NCBI GenBank assembly: GCA_019638085.1
Contig: JAHBUL010000017.1
Location: 18,480 to 82,479 of the forward strand
DNA from: Flavobacteriales bacterium
Lineage (GTDB): Bacteria > Bacteroidota > Bacteroidia > Flavobacteriales_F > PHOS-HE28
Direction: 5' to 3'
DNA: 64,000 nucleotides
This document shows positions 26,264 to 37,148 of the stretch, one piece after another (position 1 is the first letter of the stretch; every line of letters begins with the position of its first letter). The translations under genes were made by a program, and so were the position numbers. The notes beneath the pieces are model-generated. The model saw only the letters and a list, made by a program, of their open reading frames with translations. It was not told the DNA's origin and did not search any database.

Positions 26264-26421
26264 GTCGTTCAGCTACCCAATTACCAATGATCAGGGGTAC
26301 AGCGCTCATTACGGCACATGTGCTCAGGCTACCCGGTAACGCATGGGTGGCCATGCCGCCCCGATCTGATTCGTTCATTGAAAAATGGACCTACTGAAGG
26401 GGGAGGTGACTCCCACGAAGC

Positions 26422-26451
26422 TTGGAACCTCGATGGATGAGGATAACTTCG
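26422..26451 (+). promoter_or_regulatory. Candidate kbl promoter
   Basis: TTG (26422-26424) and TAACTTCG (26444-26451, one mismatch to TAnnTTTG) are separated by 19 bases, the spacing expected of a Bacteroidota -33/-7 pair. It lies 37 bases before the kbl ATG. Confidence 0.45.
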
Positions 26452-26488
26452 CCGAACATCAGGCCACAAGCCAAAGCAACAGCATAGC

Positions 26489-27679
26489 ATGTACGGAAAA
26501 CTGAAGGACGATCTGATCAAGGAGTTGGCCGCCATCGAGGAAGCGGGCCTGTACAAGCGTGAGCGCATCATCACCAGCGAGCAAGGGGCTGAGATCACCG
26601 TGAACGGGCGCCAAGTATTGAACTTCTGCGCCAACAACTACCTCGGTCTAAGCTCCGATCCTGAAGTGGTGAAAGCTGCACATGAAGCGCTGGACTCCCA
26701 TGGGTATGGGTTGAGCAGTGTACGTTTCATCTGCGGCACGCAAGACGTCCACAAGGAACTCGAAAAGAAGCTGGCCGACTTCCATGGCACGGACGACACC
26801 CTCCTTTATGCGGCTTGCTTCGATGCCAATGGCGGAGTGTTCGAGCCGCTCCTTGGGCAGGAAGATGCCATCATCAGCGATTCGCTCAACCACGCCAGCA
26901 TCATCGATGGGGTACGCCTCTGCAAGGCCATGCGCTACCGCTATGCGAACAATGACATGGCGGACCTGGAGGTACAGTTGAAAATGGCGCGGGCCGATGG
27001 AGCGAACCACATAGTGATCGTTACCGATGGCGTGTTCAGCATGGACGGTATCATCGCGGACCTCAAGGGGATTTGCGATCTGGCCGACAAATACCAAGCC
27101 TTGGTAATGGTGGACGACTGCCATGCGACAGGATTCATCGGTAAGACCGGCCGCGGCAGTATTGAACACTGCGGCGTGATGGGCCGGGTGGACATCATCA
27201 CCGGCACGTTGGGCAAGGCATTAGGTGGGGCCATGGGTGGGTATACCACAGGGCGGCAGGAGATCATTGATATGCTGCGCCAACGCTCAAGGCCCTATCT
27301 CTTCAGCAATTCGCTTACACCGGTCATTGTGGGAGCAAGCATCAAAGTGATCGACCTGTTGAGTGCTTCCACCGAACTCCGCGACCACTTGGAGAAGAAC
27401 GTGGAACGGTTCCGCACGGGTATCGAGAAACTCGGCTTCAAGACGCGCGGGGCCGGCGCCGCGATCGTGCCCGTGATGCTCGGCGATGCGAAGCTCAGCC
27501 AAGTGATGGCTGACAAGCTGCTGGAGGAAGGGATCTACGTCATCGGCTTCTTCTTCCCCGTGGTTCCGAAGGATACGGCACGCATCCGCGTGCAGCTAAG
27601 CGCAGCGCATTCCGATGCGCAGATCGACAAGGCGCTTGCGGCTTTCGAGAAGGTGGGCAAGGAGCTGGGCGTGATCTGA
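26489..27679 (+). CDS. kbl: Glycine C-acetyltransferase (2-amino-3-ketobutyrate CoA ligase)
   Basis: This 396-residue PLP enzyme of the alpha-oxoamine synthase family has [24 protein letters not shown], the cofactor-binding [11 protein letters not shown] and the PLP Lys in GTLGKALGG near residue 243. It cleaves 2-amino-3-ketobutyrate to glycine and acetyl-CoA in threonine breakdown. Sequence and length fit Kbl better than serine palmitoyltransferase. No threonine dehydrogenase is next to it. Confidence 0.93.
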   Translation: MYGKLKDDLIKELAAIEEAGLYKRERIITSEQGAEITVNGRQVLNFCANNYLGLSSDPEVVKAAHEALDSHGYGLSSVRFICGTQDVHKELEKKLADFHGTDDTLLYAACFDANGGVFEPLLGQEDAIISDSLNHASIIDGVRLCKAMRYRYANNDMADLEVQLKMARADGANHIVIVTDGVFSMDGIIADLKGICDLADKYQALVMVDDCHATGFIGKTGRGSIEHCGVMGRVDIITGTLGKALGGAMGGYTTGRQEIIDMLRQRSRPYLFSNSLTPVIVGASIKVIDLLSASTELRDHLEKNVERFRTGIEKLGFKTRGAGAAIVPVMLGDAKLSQVMADKLLEEGIYVIGFFFPVVPKDTARIRVQLSAAHSDAQIDKALAAFEKVGKELGVI

Positions 27680-27729
27680 GCCTTGATCCATCAAAGGGGC
27701 CTCGGAAAACCAATGCCGCTGACGAGCAA

Positions 27730-29298
27730 TTAACCGAGCCGATCCACCGCTACCTTGTACTGCGGGTCCTCCACGATGTTCACGTCGATCACATTCCCGG
27801 CGTTGTGCAGGAGGGCTCTGCAATCAGAGCTCAAGTGGCGTAGGTGTACCTTCTTTCCTGCGGCCCGGTAGCGTTCGGTGATCCGGTTCAATGCCTCGAT
27901 CGCGCTCATGTCCGCCACGCGGCTTTCGGCGAAGTCGATCACCACTTCTTCCGGGTCGTTGGGGACATCGAACTTATCGTTGAATGCCTGCACGCTTCCG
28001 AAGAAGAGGGGGCCATGGATCGCGTAGTGTTTCACGCCATGCTCGTCCACATGCTTGCGAGCGCGTATGCGCTTGGCATTCTCCCATGCGAACACCAATG
28101 CAGAGATCACCACACCCACCAGCACTGCGATGGCGAGGTTATGGAAGAAGACCGTGATGGCCATCACCGTCAGCATCACGAACACATCGTGGCGCGGCAT
28201 GCGGCCGAAGCTGCGCAGGCTGGCCCATTCGAAGGTGCCGATCGCCACCATGAACATCACGCCCACCAGCGCTGCCATGGGCAGGCGTTCGATCAGCGGT
28301 GCGCCGAACATCACGAACACCAGGAGCATGATCGAGGCTGTGATCCCGCTGAGCCTTTCCCGTGCACCGCTGCTGATGTTGATCAGGCTTTGACCGATCA
28401 TCGCGCAGCCACCCATACCGCTGAAGAAACCGCTGAGCACGTTGGCCGCTCCCTGTGCAACGCATTCCTTGTTGCTCCGTCCCCGTGTGCCGGTGATCTC
28501 GTCGATCAGGTTGAGCGTGAGCAGGCTTTCGATGAGGCCCACGGCCGCCACGATCGCTGAGAAGGGGAGTATGATCATCAACGTCTCCCATGTGAACGGC
28601 ACCTCGGCAATGTGGAACGGAGGGAAGGCGCCGCTGATGGAGGAGATGTCGCCGACCGAGCGCGTATGTATGCCGAAGCCGATCACCAATGCGGCAACCA
28701 CCAAAATGGCTGCTAGGGAAGAGGGCACTGCGCGCGTCAGCTTCGGAAGACCCCAGATAATGGTCATGGTAAGCGCGGTAAGTCCGATCATCAACCACAT
28801 CGGGGAGCCGGTGAGCCATGTGCCGTCCATGGTCTTGAATTGCGCGAGCTGCGCCATGAAGATCACGATCGCTAAACCGTTCACGAAGCCGTACATCACC
28901 GGTTGGGGCACCAGGCGGATGAATTTGCCGAGCTTGAAGACGCCGGCGAGCATCTGCAGCAGACCCGCAAGAACCACGGCGGCGAAGACGTACTCAACTC
29001 CATGCCGTGCTGCCAAGGCCACGATCACGACAGCTATGGCACCCGTGGCGCCGGAGATCATGCCGGGCCGCCCGCCGAGAATACTGGTAACAAGACCCAT
29101 CACGAAGGCGGCATAAAGACCGGTGAGCGGAGAGAGGCCGGCGATCAATGCGAAGGCCACCGCTTCGGGGATCAGCGCCAGTGCCACGGTGAGGCCGGAA
29201 AGCACCTCCGTGCGGTAGTTCACCTTCTGTTGGAAGTCGAAAAGACGGATGTACGGGCGCATGGGGAAAAGGGCGATGAGGTCGGCCGGGGTCTGCAC
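27730..29298 (-). CDS. SulP-family anion transporter with STAS domain
   Basis: This 522-residue protein has about 10-12 membrane segments including [16 protein letters not shown] and a [13 protein letters not shown] re-entrant region. A C-terminal STAS domain (about 430-515) has [18 protein letters not shown]. SulP proteins move sulfate, bicarbonate or other anions, and the substrate cannot be read from sequence. A second ATG at 29262 would remove 12 residues. It follows the MFS gene with a 66-base gap on the same strand. Confidence 0.92.
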   Translation of the reverse strand: MQTPADLIALFPMRPYIRLFDFQQKVNYRTEVLSGLTVALALIPEAVAFALIAGLSPLTGLYAAFVMGLVTSILGGRPGMISGATGAIAVVIVALAARHGVEYVFAAVVLAGLLQMLAGVFKLGKFIRLVPQPVMYGFVNGLAIVIFMAQLAQFKTMDGTWLTGSPMWLMIGLTALTMTIIWGLPKLTRAVPSSLAAILVVAALVIGFGIHTRSVGDISSISGAFPPFHIAEVPFTWETLMIILPFSAIVAAVGLIESLLTLNLIDEITGTRGRSNKECVAQGAANVLSGFFSGMGGCAMIGQSLINISSGARERLSGITASIMLLVFVMFGAPLIERLPMAALVGVMFMVAIGTFEWASLRSFGRMPRHDVFVMLTVMAITVFFHNLAIAVLVGVVISALVFAWENAKRIRARKHVDEHGVKHYAIHGPLFFGSVQAFNDKFDVPNDPEEVVIDFAESRVADMSAIEALNRITERYRAAGKKVHLRHLSSDCRALLHNAGNVIDVNIVEDPQYKVAVDRLG

Positions 29299-29364
29299 AC
29301 CGAATACATATCGGCCTGCTTTAAAAGGGTCGCGAATGTACGTGGTGTGGAATACCGGGAGGAT

Positions 29365-30573
29365 CTAGCGTACAGCTGCACCTGTCGACGGTGCGGGGAC
29401 CACCATTGCCACGTAGATCAATACGATCACCGTGATCACACCCGTGATCGCGAATGCGATCGGTGCGCCGAGCGAATACCAGAGCAAACCGGTGAGCGAA
29501 CTTGCCACCAGCGCACATAGGCTCTGGAAGCCTGCAAGAAAGCCGATCGCCGTGGCGCTGTCCTCACGTCGTACCACGTTCACCACCCACGCCTTGGAGA
29601 TGCCGTCCGTGGCCGCCGCATAGAGTCCGTACAGCAGGAAAAGCGCGCCATACCAAACCATTTCAGCCTTGCCGAACAGGATCGGTTCCCGCGCCATCCC
29701 AAAGTAGACCAAAGCGAAGAGCGCAAGCCCCAGAAGAAAGATGTTCTTCAGACCGATCCGGTCCGCGAGCAGTCCCAAGGGGAATGCCGCCACTGCGAAC
29801 ACGAGGTTGTAGAAGATGTATACGCCGATGGTGGCGCTGTCACTCATCCCGGCGTTCTTCGCCCCGAGCAACAGGAACATATCGGAGCTGTTGAAGAGCG
29901 CGAAGAGCAAGAGACCGATAACGAGTCTGCGATAAGCCGTAGGGGCAACTTTCCAGTAGCTGATGAAGGAAAAGAAGCCGACCTTCCTTGTGCTTGCGTT
30001 AGGGCTTTCAGCCCGATCGCGCAGGGTGAATGAAAGTGCGACGGCGATCACGCCGGGGATGAAGGCGATGAAGAACAGCGGCACGTAATCATCCGGATGG
30101 AAATAGAGGTATACCAATGCCAGTGCGGGTCCGATGGCGGCGCCCAGCGTGTCCATACCCCGGTGGAAGCCGAACACGGCGCCTTTGGTGGCCGGGATGG
30201 AGGCATCGCTCAACATCGCATCACGCGCTGCAGTGCGAACTCCCTTTCCAAGCCGATCAACGGTGCGCGAGAAAAAGATCCAGAGCGGCGCGACGAACAG
30301 GGCCATCATCGGCTTGCTCACCGCGCTCAGCGCATAGCCCCATTGTACGAAAGGCGCGCGTTTGCCCATCAGGTCGGAGCGCTTGCCGAAATAGCCTCTA
30401 CTAAGCCCCGCCGTCGCCTCGGCCACGCCTTCCAACACGCCGATCAACACCACGGAGAAGCCGATGCTGCGGAGGTAGAGCGGCATCACGGGGTAGAGCA
30501 TCTCGCTCGCCATGTCCGTGAACAGACTGATCAGACCGAGCGCCCAAACGGTGCGGGTGAGTATGCGCTTCAT
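29365..30573 (-). CDS. MFS transporter
   Basis: This 402-residue protein has 12 predicted membrane segments. A loop 2-3 motif is degenerate (LSRGYFGKRSDLMGKRAP) and the N-terminus is LISLFTDMASEMLYP, typical of a broad bacterial MFS subgroup. Its substrate is unknown. It lies 19 bases downstream of ppa and 66 bases upstream of the SulP gene on the same strand, so the three may be co-transcribed. Confidence 0.9.
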   Translation of the reverse strand: MKRILTRTVWALGLISLFTDMASEMLYPVMPLYLRSIGFSVVLIGVLEGVAEATAGLSRGYFGKRSDLMGKRAPFVQWGYALSAVSKPMMALFVAPLWIFFSRTVDRLGKGVRTAARDAMLSDASIPATKGAVFGFHRGMDTLGAAIGPALALVYLYFHPDDYVPLFFIAFIPGVIAVALSFTLRDRAESPNASTRKVGFFSFISYWKVAPTAYRRLVIGLLLFALFNSSDMFLLLGAKNAGMSDSATIGVYIFYNLVFAVAAFPLGLLADRIGLKNIFLLGLALFALVYFGMAREPILFGKAEMVWYGALFLLYGLYAAATDGISKAWVVNVVRREDSATAIGFLAGFQSLCALVASSLTGLLWYSLGAPIAFAITGVITVIVLIYVAMVVPAPSTGAAVR

Positions 30574-30592
30574 GACCCTGGATCATGGCCGA

Positions 30593-31144
30593 TCATGAAT
30601 GCGATGGATACGCCATGTCGTAATCGGCTATCGCCTTCCGCAAGATCGTCTTCGCCATTTCTGCATCCTGCAGCTCATCCACCACCACGGTCTTGTTCTC
30701 CAGGCGTTTGTATTCGCGAAAGAACTGGATGATCTCGGAACCGAGATGTTCGGGAAGGTCCGTGATCGAGTTGATGTGTGCAACGCTCATGTCATCCGCC
30801 GCCACCGCGATCAGTTTATCGTCCCCTTCGCCGTCATCCAACATCTGCATCACTCCGATCACCTTGGCGCGAACAATGCAAAGCGGCTGAATATCCATCT
30901 GCGAAAGCACCAGGATGTCCAAGGGGTCGTTATCATCTCCAAGTGTGCGTGGAATGAAACCATAATTGGCAGGATAATGGACGGATGAGTACAGCACGCG
31001 GTCCAAGCGCAGCATGCCGCTGGCCTTATCCAACTCGTACTTGGCCTTGCTCCCTTTGGATATCTCGATGATCGCCTCCACGATATCCGGAGCATCCGGA
31101 CCAAGTTCAACATCATGCCACGGATTGAATTTCATGATCGACAC
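30593..31144 (-). CDS. ppa: Inorganic pyrophosphatase (family I)
   Basis: This 183-residue soluble pyrophosphatase has [20 protein letters not shown], containing the metal-binding DxDPxD-type site, and [20 protein letters not shown]. It hydrolyses pyrophosphate and drives biosynthetic reactions. An in-frame ATG three codons downstream is an alternative start. First gene of a possible three-gene minus-strand unit with the MFS and SulP transporters. Confidence 0.95.
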   Translation of the reverse strand: MSIMKFNPWHDVELGPDAPDIVEAIIEISKGSKAKYELDKASGMLRLDRVLYSSVHYPANYGFIPRTLGDDNDPLDILVLSQMDIQPLCIVRAKVIGVMQMLDDGEGDDKLIAVAADDMSVAHINSITDLPEHLGSEIIQFFREYKRLENKTVVVDELQDAEMAKTILRKAIADYDMAYPSHS

Positions 31145-31187
31145 ATGCTCCTTTAATCGTGATCAATGCCACCTCAGCTCGAAGGTG

Positions 31188-32060
31188 CTATTCGCGGAGC
31201 CGCATAACGCCACCGGCCAATTTCCCCAACAGGAGGGCGGGAGTGGCCAATACAGGTGATTTCTTGCGCCATTCAATATGGGTGTCCTTGAGGAAACCGG
31301 GCCAATTGCTTTTCTCCAGCAATGCCCTTCCATAGGAGATGCTCGGACCCGGAATGCTCGTCATATGCCACCACCCTGTGGGGAAGAATATGGTCTCGCC
31401 CTCCTTCAGAATGTCCCGGTGACCGCTGGCCTTGGCGAACAGCGGGAAACGTTCCAGGTCCGGAGCGAACACGTCGTCCACTCCGGAATAGAGAGGGTAT
31501 TCCGGGCGTGGGTACATGTACGGGGTTTGGTCCGGTGCAAAGAGAAAGAACTCCTTGTCACCGTACAGTTGGGTGATCTGCGTGTGCAGGTGCCGCAGGT
31601 CCACATGCAGAACAGGAAAGGACGCTCCCTTGCCACCGAAGAACACCTCTTGCTTGATCGCGCTACTGAACAGGCGATGTGGCCAGAAGGGGTTCGCGAA
31701 CCGGTCCGAACTCCCCAGAAGGAAAGGTTTGACATCGGCGGTGAGTTCGGGAAAAACATGGTCGATGTTCAAGTTGTACGAATAGGGCGCAGGTTTTTCC
31801 ACGGTGGAGCTCTTGATCAACTCCATCTGCTCAGCCACGGTGTATTCCACCCCTTTTACGTCCTTGCTCAGATGCCCGTATCTAGTGCTGAAGAACTCCG
31901 GGGTCCACTTCCCCAAAGCCGGCCAATTCCGGGCAAATTCCGTTATGATCACGGGTTTACCCTTCAGCACGAATTCATGATGGAACTCTTTCGGGGTCAC
32001 GTGGGAGACTCTCTCCAGACCCGGAAGATCATCCCTGAGCAAAGGTGAATTGTTGGCCAT
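31188..32060 (-). CDS. JmjC/cupin-8-like non-heme iron oxygenase
   Basis: This 290-residue protein has a cupin-like JmjC fold with iron ligands H152 and D154 in VLHVDLRH and H232 in FFPTGWWHM. GKPVIITEFARNWPAL at the N-terminus is typical of the family. Members hydroxylate proteins or small molecules using 2-oxoglutarate. The substrate is unknown. The start at 32060 is chosen because the family-like part begins there; CAACTTTG lies immediately upstream. Its orientation matches the TylF gene 168 bases upstream, which may be related. Confidence 0.8.
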   Translation of the reverse strand: MANNSPLLRDDLPGLERVSHVTPKEFHHEFVLKGKPVIITEFARNWPALGKWTPEFFSTRYGHLSKDVKGVEYTVAEQMELIKSSTVEKPAPYSYNLNIDHVFPELTADVKPFLLGSSDRFANPFWPHRLFSSAIKQEVFFGGKGASFPVLHVDLRHLHTQITQLYGDKEFFLFAPDQTPYMYPRPEYPLYSGVDDVFAPDLERFPLFAKASGHRDILKEGETIFFPTGWWHMTSIPGPSISYGRALLEKSNWPGFLKDTHIEWRKKSPVLATPALLLGKLAGGVMRLRE

Positions 32061-32227
32061 TGGCAAAGTTGAATGGTGAATTCGTCGTTGTACTAAGGTC
32101 ATGAACTCCCCGGGAGGTATACATGGCCTTGTGACCTTTTTATCGATGTGAATTTAGCGGTTTGGTAGGGAGGGTGTCGCATTGAACCATACTTACCAAC
32201 CGTTGGCCACGGGATCGTGTTGACCCC

Positions 32228-32971
32228 TTACAGTTTTCTGAAGTAGCCGCAGGCATTCTCGTTGGCGTAGAGCATCCCTACCGTTTCCGGCTTATCCGCG
32301 AAGAATTCGTCCACGGCCCGCTTAACACCTGGAGACCGATAACCGCCTTCAAGCCCTTTTCGGGGAAGCAATTTCTCGTCATAGTATACCGCGATCATGC
32401 CGATGGCACCAGCTGGCATCCGCTCGTACACATGCGGTAGAACATGTTTTGTGCCCTCATAAAGATCACAATCGATAAGTGCGAAACAGATCTGTTCCGG
32501 AAGCTCCTCCGGTATGGTATCCTCGAACCAACCTTTATGGATATGGGGCAACTTGAGACCCAGACTGTCGAAATTCTTGATCAGGACATGATCGTCCACC
32601 GCCATATCCCCTTCTGAATACACCTCATCCCTGTGGTCCGTTTCCTGCAATTTTGGTAAGCCTTCGAAGCTGTCGTAGGCATGTAGTTGCTTCCCTGAGG
32701 CCAATGTGTTCAGGATAATACGCATCACGATCGTGCTTTCCCCTGCATTGCAACCCAACTCCACCACATCGCCAGGTACATTATGAACCACCGTTTGCTC
32801 CAACAGGTGAAAGAGGTTCATGCGTATCTCCACGTTGGCCATGCCCGGCTGAGGTGGCGTGAGCTTTGCCTTGATCCGGAATTTCCGTAGCACGCGGTTC
32901 AGGAATCGTTGCCAGTCCTTGGGGTTCCGATGATCCCAGTCGAAGGTGGTAGCGATGAAGGTGTTGTGCAT
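32228..32971 (-). CDS. TylF/MycF-type O-methyltransferase family protein
   Basis: This 247-residue protein has the SAM-binding VVELGCNAGEST at residues 69-80, AYDSFEGLP near 98-106 and the metal-binding LIDCDLYEGT near 166-173. TylF/MycF enzymes methylate sugar hydroxyls in macrolide pathways, but this family is common outside antibiotic clusters. No polyketide or glycosyltransferase gene lies nearby, so a sugar or lipid substrate is only inferred. The gap 32061-32227, partly shared with the JmjC promoter, holds no gene. Confidence 0.85.
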   Translation of the reverse strand: MHNTFIATTFDWDHRNPKDWQRFLNRVLRKFRIKAKLTPPQPGMANVEIRMNLFHLLEQTVVHNVPGDVVELGCNAGESTIVMRIILNTLASGKQLHAYDSFEGLPKLQETDHRDEVYSEGDMAVDDHVLIKNFDSLGLKLPHIHKGWFEDTIPEELPEQICFALIDCDLYEGTKHVLPHVYERMPAGAIGMIAVYYDEKLLPRKGLEGGYRSPGVKRAVDEFFADKPETVGMLYANENACGYFRKL

Positions 32972-33004
32972 ATGGTCTTTTTGGTTGGTTGTTCTACGGT
33001 GGTG

Positions 33005-33904
33005 TTAGCGCAACGTTTCGTAGCGGATGATCTCGATCATGCCGGTCTCGTTGTTCTTCGTAATGATCGCTTTGAGAAAAAGCGTTCCCTCGGCATAGAG
33101 GTATTCACTATGGCGTACCAGGACGTCATTCCTACGTAGGTCACGCACCAAAGGGTTGCCGGCCTTGTCATAGGTCCATTGCCATGCACTCCAATGTGGG
33201 GAGCCCAGATCCGCCTGTTCCTTTCGCTCGGCCAGCCTTCCTTGGGCATCATAGCTGAAGGAGGTCCGCCCACGACGCTGGGTGATCAAATTGCGACGCT
33301 CAACGCTTCGCAAATAGCCAAGCCCGTCCCGTGTAAAAGTTTCTTCCTGATACGGTCTCCCACGATCATTGAGCCAGGTCTTCCGCCACATGGTATCGTT
33401 CAATGTGGTGTATTCGTAGCGTTCATCACTGACGATCGTGGTGCTTCCTTCCACGAAGCGGTATCGATCACTGCTGAGGTTTTCCAATCGAACATTTTCC
33501 ACGTGTACGGCGCGACCATCCTTGTCGTACTCCTTTCGCAATGCGTAGTATCCGTGGATGTCATTATGCAGTTCCTGCAACAGTCGGCCATTTGCATCGT
33601 AGCTGTACATCACCGAAGCCGTATCGATGCCGGAGCCGGGCTTCCCGAAGGAGTTGTTCGAATAGCCCAAACGTCCTCCTTCACCGAAGCGATAAAGGAA
33701 ATGCCGGTCCAGCGGCACCATGGGCCGACCGTCCCGCTTTACCCAAGCCTGACCACTCACGCTCTTCACACTATTGCGAGCGATGAACTCCGGATTGAAA
33801 TGAAGCATGCCCGGATCATCGGCCCCGGGATCCACCAAGAGCATTTGCGCATGTGCGAAGGAAGTGCTGGCCAAAATGCCACAAAGCATCAGCGTCCTCA
33901 TCAT
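33005..33904 (-). CDS. Secreted protein with YD-repeat-like segments
   Basis: This 299-residue protein has a signal peptide ending at SFAHAQ (about residue 20). Repeated motifs such as [34 protein letters not shown] and YDKAGNPLV resemble RHS/YD repeats, though the protein is far too short to form an RHS cage. No toxin domain is visible. It overlaps the end of the DUF255 gene (ATGA) and is 33 bases upstream of the TylF gene. Function unknown. Confidence 0.7.
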   Translation of the reverse strand: MMRTLMLCGILASTSFAHAQMLLVDPGADDPGMLHFNPEFIARNSVKSVSGQAWVKRDGRPMVPLDRHFLYRFGEGGRLGYSNNSFGKPGSGIDTASVMYSYDANGRLLQELHNDIHGYYALRKEYDKDGRAVHVENVRLENLSSDRYRFVEGSTTIVSDERYEYTTLNDTMWRKTWLNDRGRPYQEETFTRDGLGYLRSVERRNLITQRRGRTSFSYDAQGRLAERKEQADLGSPHWSAWQWTYDKAGNPLVRDLRRNDVLVRHSEYLYAEGTLFLKAIITKNNETGMIEIIRYETLR

Positions 33905-36009
33905 CGCATCTGCTTCAAAGCCTCATCCACCGTATGGACGGGTAGTTGACATACTTTGTTCTCGCACACGAAGATGGTCGTGGTGCCATCCTGGAACTTA
34001 TCCTCCAATAAGGGGAGATCACTCTTTATCGTGCCTCCAAGGAACACGCCACCGGGGATGTAGTGGGCGGAAAACCCGCGTCTACGGAGCAATGCTTCTT
34101 TGCCCGTGATCGCGATCTCGTACCACGGATACACATGGTCCATCAGCAACAGCGCCCAATTGGAGTATCCGCCAGGGTAGTCGGCCATGCTCGCATGCAC
34201 ATTGTTCAATTGTTGCTTGCTGATGGCAAGCATGCGCTGATCCTCGTAAAGGTGTCCTAGGATGAAAAGCCCTTTGGCCATGCTCGAGTTGGATGCTGGG
34301 ATCACATTGTCGTTCACCTCCATCCGCCGGGCGATCAAGGGCGGATCGAGATCACTGGTGAACCAGAACATGCCGCTCTTTGCATCATGGAAGTGCAGCA
34401 TGGCATATTCGGCCAAGGCGTGGGCATCCTTCAGCCATTGCTCATCAAAAGTGATTTGATAAAGCGCGATCAGCGCCTCGATCGAAAAGCTGTAGTCCTC
34501 GAGGTAACCATTGATACCGACTTTGCCCTTGGTATAACTGTGCCAGAGGCCCCCTTGTTCCTGTTTGCATGTAGTAAGCAATAGCCGCATGGTTTCCTCG
34601 GCCTGTGCCAGATATGCGCTATCCCCCATGGCCGCGTAAGCATCACAAAGACCGGTCACCATCATGGCATTCCACGAGGTGAGCACCTTATCATCCAGCC
34701 CGGGGCGCGTTCTTCTGCGGCGTGCGGCAAGCAGTTTTGCATCTATGCGATCCCGTGTTATCCGTAGCTCATCCTCCGTGATGCCATGTTTGATCGCATA
34801 AGCGCTATCACTCATGGAGCGCAAGAGAATGTTGCGTCCTTCCTCCCAAAGACCTTCTCCGCCCACACGATAGAACTCCCGTGCGAACCCCGCATCTTCA
34901 CCGAGCGCGTTGTCCAGTTCCGCGTCGGTCCATACATAAAAGAGCCCCTCCTCACCTTCGGAGTCCGCGTCCAATGCACTGTAGAAGGCGCCCTCCGGAG
35001 AACGCATCTCGCGTTGTGCCCAAGCTATCGTCCGTTCAACCACATCTCGATATGCATCATCACAATAGGCCTGAAATGCGTGGCTGTACAAGGAGATCAG
35101 CTGCGCATTGTCGTACAGCATCTTCTCAAAGTGCGGTACTTTCCAGCGCGCGTCGGTGCTATAGCGAGCAAAGCCACCGCCGATCTGGTCGAAGATCCCG
35201 CCTTGGGCCATCTTGTCCAACGTGAGGCGCACCTGTTTGTGTATCGCCTTGTCTCCGGTGGTGACGGCGTAGCGCAGCAGAAATTCGTAGTTGTTCGGTA
35301 GGGGGAATTTCGGGGCACGGTCGGGGCCGCCTTCCTCTGTGTCGAAGTTCTTCAGAAAGCCTTCAGCAAGCTGGTCCGCATCCGCCCGCGTAAAGTCCGG
35401 GGCCTCGGTGTTCAAAGCCACCAGTTCAGCCTGTTGCACACCTTCGTGCAGCCGTTCCGCATATTCGGTCACCTTCTGCGGCTCCTTGGCCCATGTTCCA
35501 GCGAGTTGCTGGAGTACTTGTGTCCACTGTTCCTTTGGGAAATAGGTGCCGCCATACACTGGCCTGCCGTCCGGTAGAGTGAAGCAATTCAAGGGCCAAC
35601 CACCGCGACCGGTCATCAGTTGTACTGCCGCCATGTACACCTGGTCCACGTCCGGCCGCTCCTCCCGATCCACCTTGATGCAAACAAAGTGCTCGTTCAT
35701 CAGCTCCGCGACCGAACTGTCCTCAAAGCTTTCGTGCTCCATTACATGGCACCAGTGGCAGCTGCTATATCCGATGCTTACCAGCACCAACTTGTTCTCC
35801 GCCTTCGCTTTGTCGAAGGCTTCATCGCCCCATGGATACCAGTTCACGGGGTTGTGTGCGTGCTGAAGCAGGTAGGGGCTGGTTTCCTTGGCCAGTCGGT
35901 TGGTATGGGCGTGCATGGTATCTTTCACGGGTGTCTGTCCGGTGCCACAGCCCGGGAGCAGGAAAAGCAGGAAGGGAAGGGCGCGCGATGCCCGGCAGAG
36001 GATGCGCAT
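33901..36009 (-). CDS. DUF255/SPATA20-like thioredoxin-domain lipoprotein
   Basis: This 702-residue protein has a lipobox ending at Cys21 (LLPGC). The conserved [20 protein letters not shown] is followed by a thioredoxin fold with CHWC at residues 84-87 and [10 protein letters not shown] long alpha/alpha-barrel region follows ([21 protein letters not shown]). The family is widespread and its reaction is uncertain. The lipoprotein signal places this copy in the periplasm, a form common in Bacteroidota. The start at 36009 is chosen because the signal peptide begins there; the upstream extension lacks one. Confidence 0.85.
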   Translation of the reverse strand: MRILCRASRALPFLLFLLPGCGTGQTPVKDTMHAHTNRLAKETSPYLLQHAHNPVNWYPWGDEAFDKAKAENKLVLVSIGYSSCHWCHVMEHESFEDSSVAELMNEHFVCIKVDREERPDVDQVYMAAVQLMTGRGGWPLNCFTLPDGRPVYGGTYFPKEQWTQVLQQLAGTWAKEPQKVTEYAERLHEGVQQAELVALNTEAPDFTRADADQLAEGFLKNFDTEEGGPDRAPKFPLPNNYEFLLRYAVTTGDKAIHKQVRLTLDKMAQGGIFDQIGGGFARYSTDARWKVPHFEKMLYDNAQLISLYSHAFQAYCDDAYRDVVERTIAWAQREMRSPEGAFYSALDADSEGEEGLFYVWTDAELDNALGEDAGFAREFYRVGGEGLWEEGRNILLRSMSDSAYAIKHGITEDELRITRDRIDAKLLAARRRRTRPGLDDKVLTSWNAMMVTGLCDAYAAMGDSAYLAQAEETMRLLLTTCKQEQGGLWHSYTKGKVGINGYLEDYSFSIEALIALYQITFDEQWLKDAHALAEYAMLHFHDAKSGMFWFTSDLDPPLIARRMEVNDNVIPASNSSMAKGLFILGHLYEDQRMLAISKQQLNNVHASMADYPGGYSNWALLLMDHVYPWYEIAITGKEALLRRRGFSAHYIPGGVFLGGTIKSDLPLLEDKFQDGTTTIFVCENKVCQLPVHTVDEALKQMR

Positions 36010-36122
36010 GAATGGATAAAGGTAAAAACTCAGGATGGCGGCTCCGCCCACCCGGGGCCTATGCTCGTCAACAACGCACCGTTGATGCAGGGCCGCAGGG
36101 GCCTCAATGGCCAGTGACACTC

Positions 36123-36731
36123 ATGCTCCTCGGTGTATTTGGAGCGGTCTTCATTTTCTATGCCATTGGGCAACGGACGTTCATCTCCTTTACGGAGCTC
36201 TTTCGCTGGTTCGCACTTTTTGCTTTTGCAGGGAACCTTGTCCCGGTGCAGTGGTATACCAAACCATTGGCCATGGACCGCATGGAATGGTTCTGGTTCA
36301 ATCTACTGGCTATCGGGCCGTTGCTTCTTTGTACGGGCCTTTTGGTCAACTTTTTCTTTCATGGAAAAGAAGAGAAAATGTTGGTACATGCGGGAAATGC
36401 CTTCAGCCTTCATACGTATTGGCGCACCAATGGTGAGTTCCCTCCTCACCTTCCTTGGCCCTCCGACCTCGGAGCGGATCCGGATAAGGACCGTATGGCA
36501 ATGGGTACCGCTTTGCCTGGTGATGTGGTCTATGGGGTGGCCAAGGGTGCCTTTGGATACTTGGTGATCACCTCCCGTGCGAATATCAGGGAGCTGTCCG
36601 GTTGCTCATGTAATGAGCGGTGGGACATGGCCAATACCACCAAGGAATTCAGCGTAGATCGACCCGATGCTCCACTTCGAACGGGAAGCGCTTTCGCAGC
36701 GACCGGGCTTTCCCGACGACCGTTCCTTTAA
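36123..36731 (+). CDS. Hypothetical two-helix membrane protein
   Basis: This protein of about 202 residues has two to three hydrophobic segments at the N-terminus (MLLGVFGAVFIFYAIG and FNLLAIGPLLLCTGLLVNF). The soluble part carries HTYWRTNGEFP and an Arg/Cys-containing stretch. No family recognised. The start is uncertain; ATG 36123 is preferred, with GTG 36114 possible. Its last 83 bases overlap, on the opposite strand, the end of the LEA-type gene, and those last 27 codons look unrelated to the rest, so the natural stop may have been lost. Confidence 0.55.
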   Translation: MLLGVFGAVFIFYAIGQRTFISFTELFRWFALFAFAGNLVPVQWYTKPLAMDRMEWFWFNLLAIGPLLLCTGLLVNFFFHGKEEKMLVHAGNAFSLHTYWRTNGEFPPHLPWPSDLGADPDKDRMAMGTALPGDVVYGVAKGAFGYLVITSRANIRELSGCSCNERWDMANTTKEFSVDRPDAPLRTGSAFAATGLSRRPFL

Positions 36732-37101
36732 CACCAAGTTTCATGGAGCCGCTCAGTGCAGAGGTCAGCAACAAAGGGAGCAAGCCTGCTTGTCCATTGG
36801 TGAAGGTGGTGTGCAGTGGGACGGTATAGAGCTGAGTGCTGTTCGGCAACAAGACGATGGTACTGTCCAGCATGGCTTTCCCCAAGGCGATATCATTCAC
36901 GTAGAGGTCCACGTCGGGGTCCATCACCTTGATACGGAACGGGTTCGGGTTGTGAACTTCAACGGTGACGACCGCGGCAAGTCCTTTTGCATCGAATCGG
37001 GTAAGCTGTGCATCACGTACGCCGAGCAACTCCACCTCGCTGTAGTTCGTGCAACCGGAAAAAAGCGCGATCGACAGAAGTGCAACAAGAAACCTCGTCA
37101 T
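36649..37101 (-). CDS. LEA type 2 family lipoprotein
   Basis: This 150-residue protein has a lipobox ending at Cys17 (LFSGC) followed by a LEA14-like domain with VEVHNPNPFRIKVMDPDVDLYVND. LEA type 2 proteins are small beta-sandwich proteins of unclear function; bacterial ones are often lipoproteins. The start at 37101 is chosen for the signal peptide. It lies 47 bases downstream of the dipeptidase gene on the same strand, and its 3' end overlaps the convergent gene at 36123-36731. Confidence 0.8.
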   Translation of the reverse strand: MTRFLVALLSIALFSGCTNYSEVELLGVRDAQLTRFDAKGLAAVVTVEVHNPNPFRIKVMDPDVDLYVNDIALGKAMLDSTIVLLPNSTQLYTVPLHTTFTNGQAGLLPLLLTSALSGSMKLGVKGTVVGKARSLRKRFPFEVEHRVDLR

Positions 37102-37148
37102 GATGAATGGGTTATTGACTCCGGACTCCAGTCCCGACTCCGCTCGCC

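Noticed and set aside
32228..32971. Macrolide biosynthesis cluster around the TylF-like gene
   Set aside because: No polyketide synthase, sugar-nucleotide or glycosyltransferase genes lie nearby; the family is common outside such clusters.
33005..33904. RHS-type toxin
   Set aside because: YD-like repeats are present, but the protein is only 299 residues, has no core cage or toxic C-terminal domain, and no immunity gene follows.
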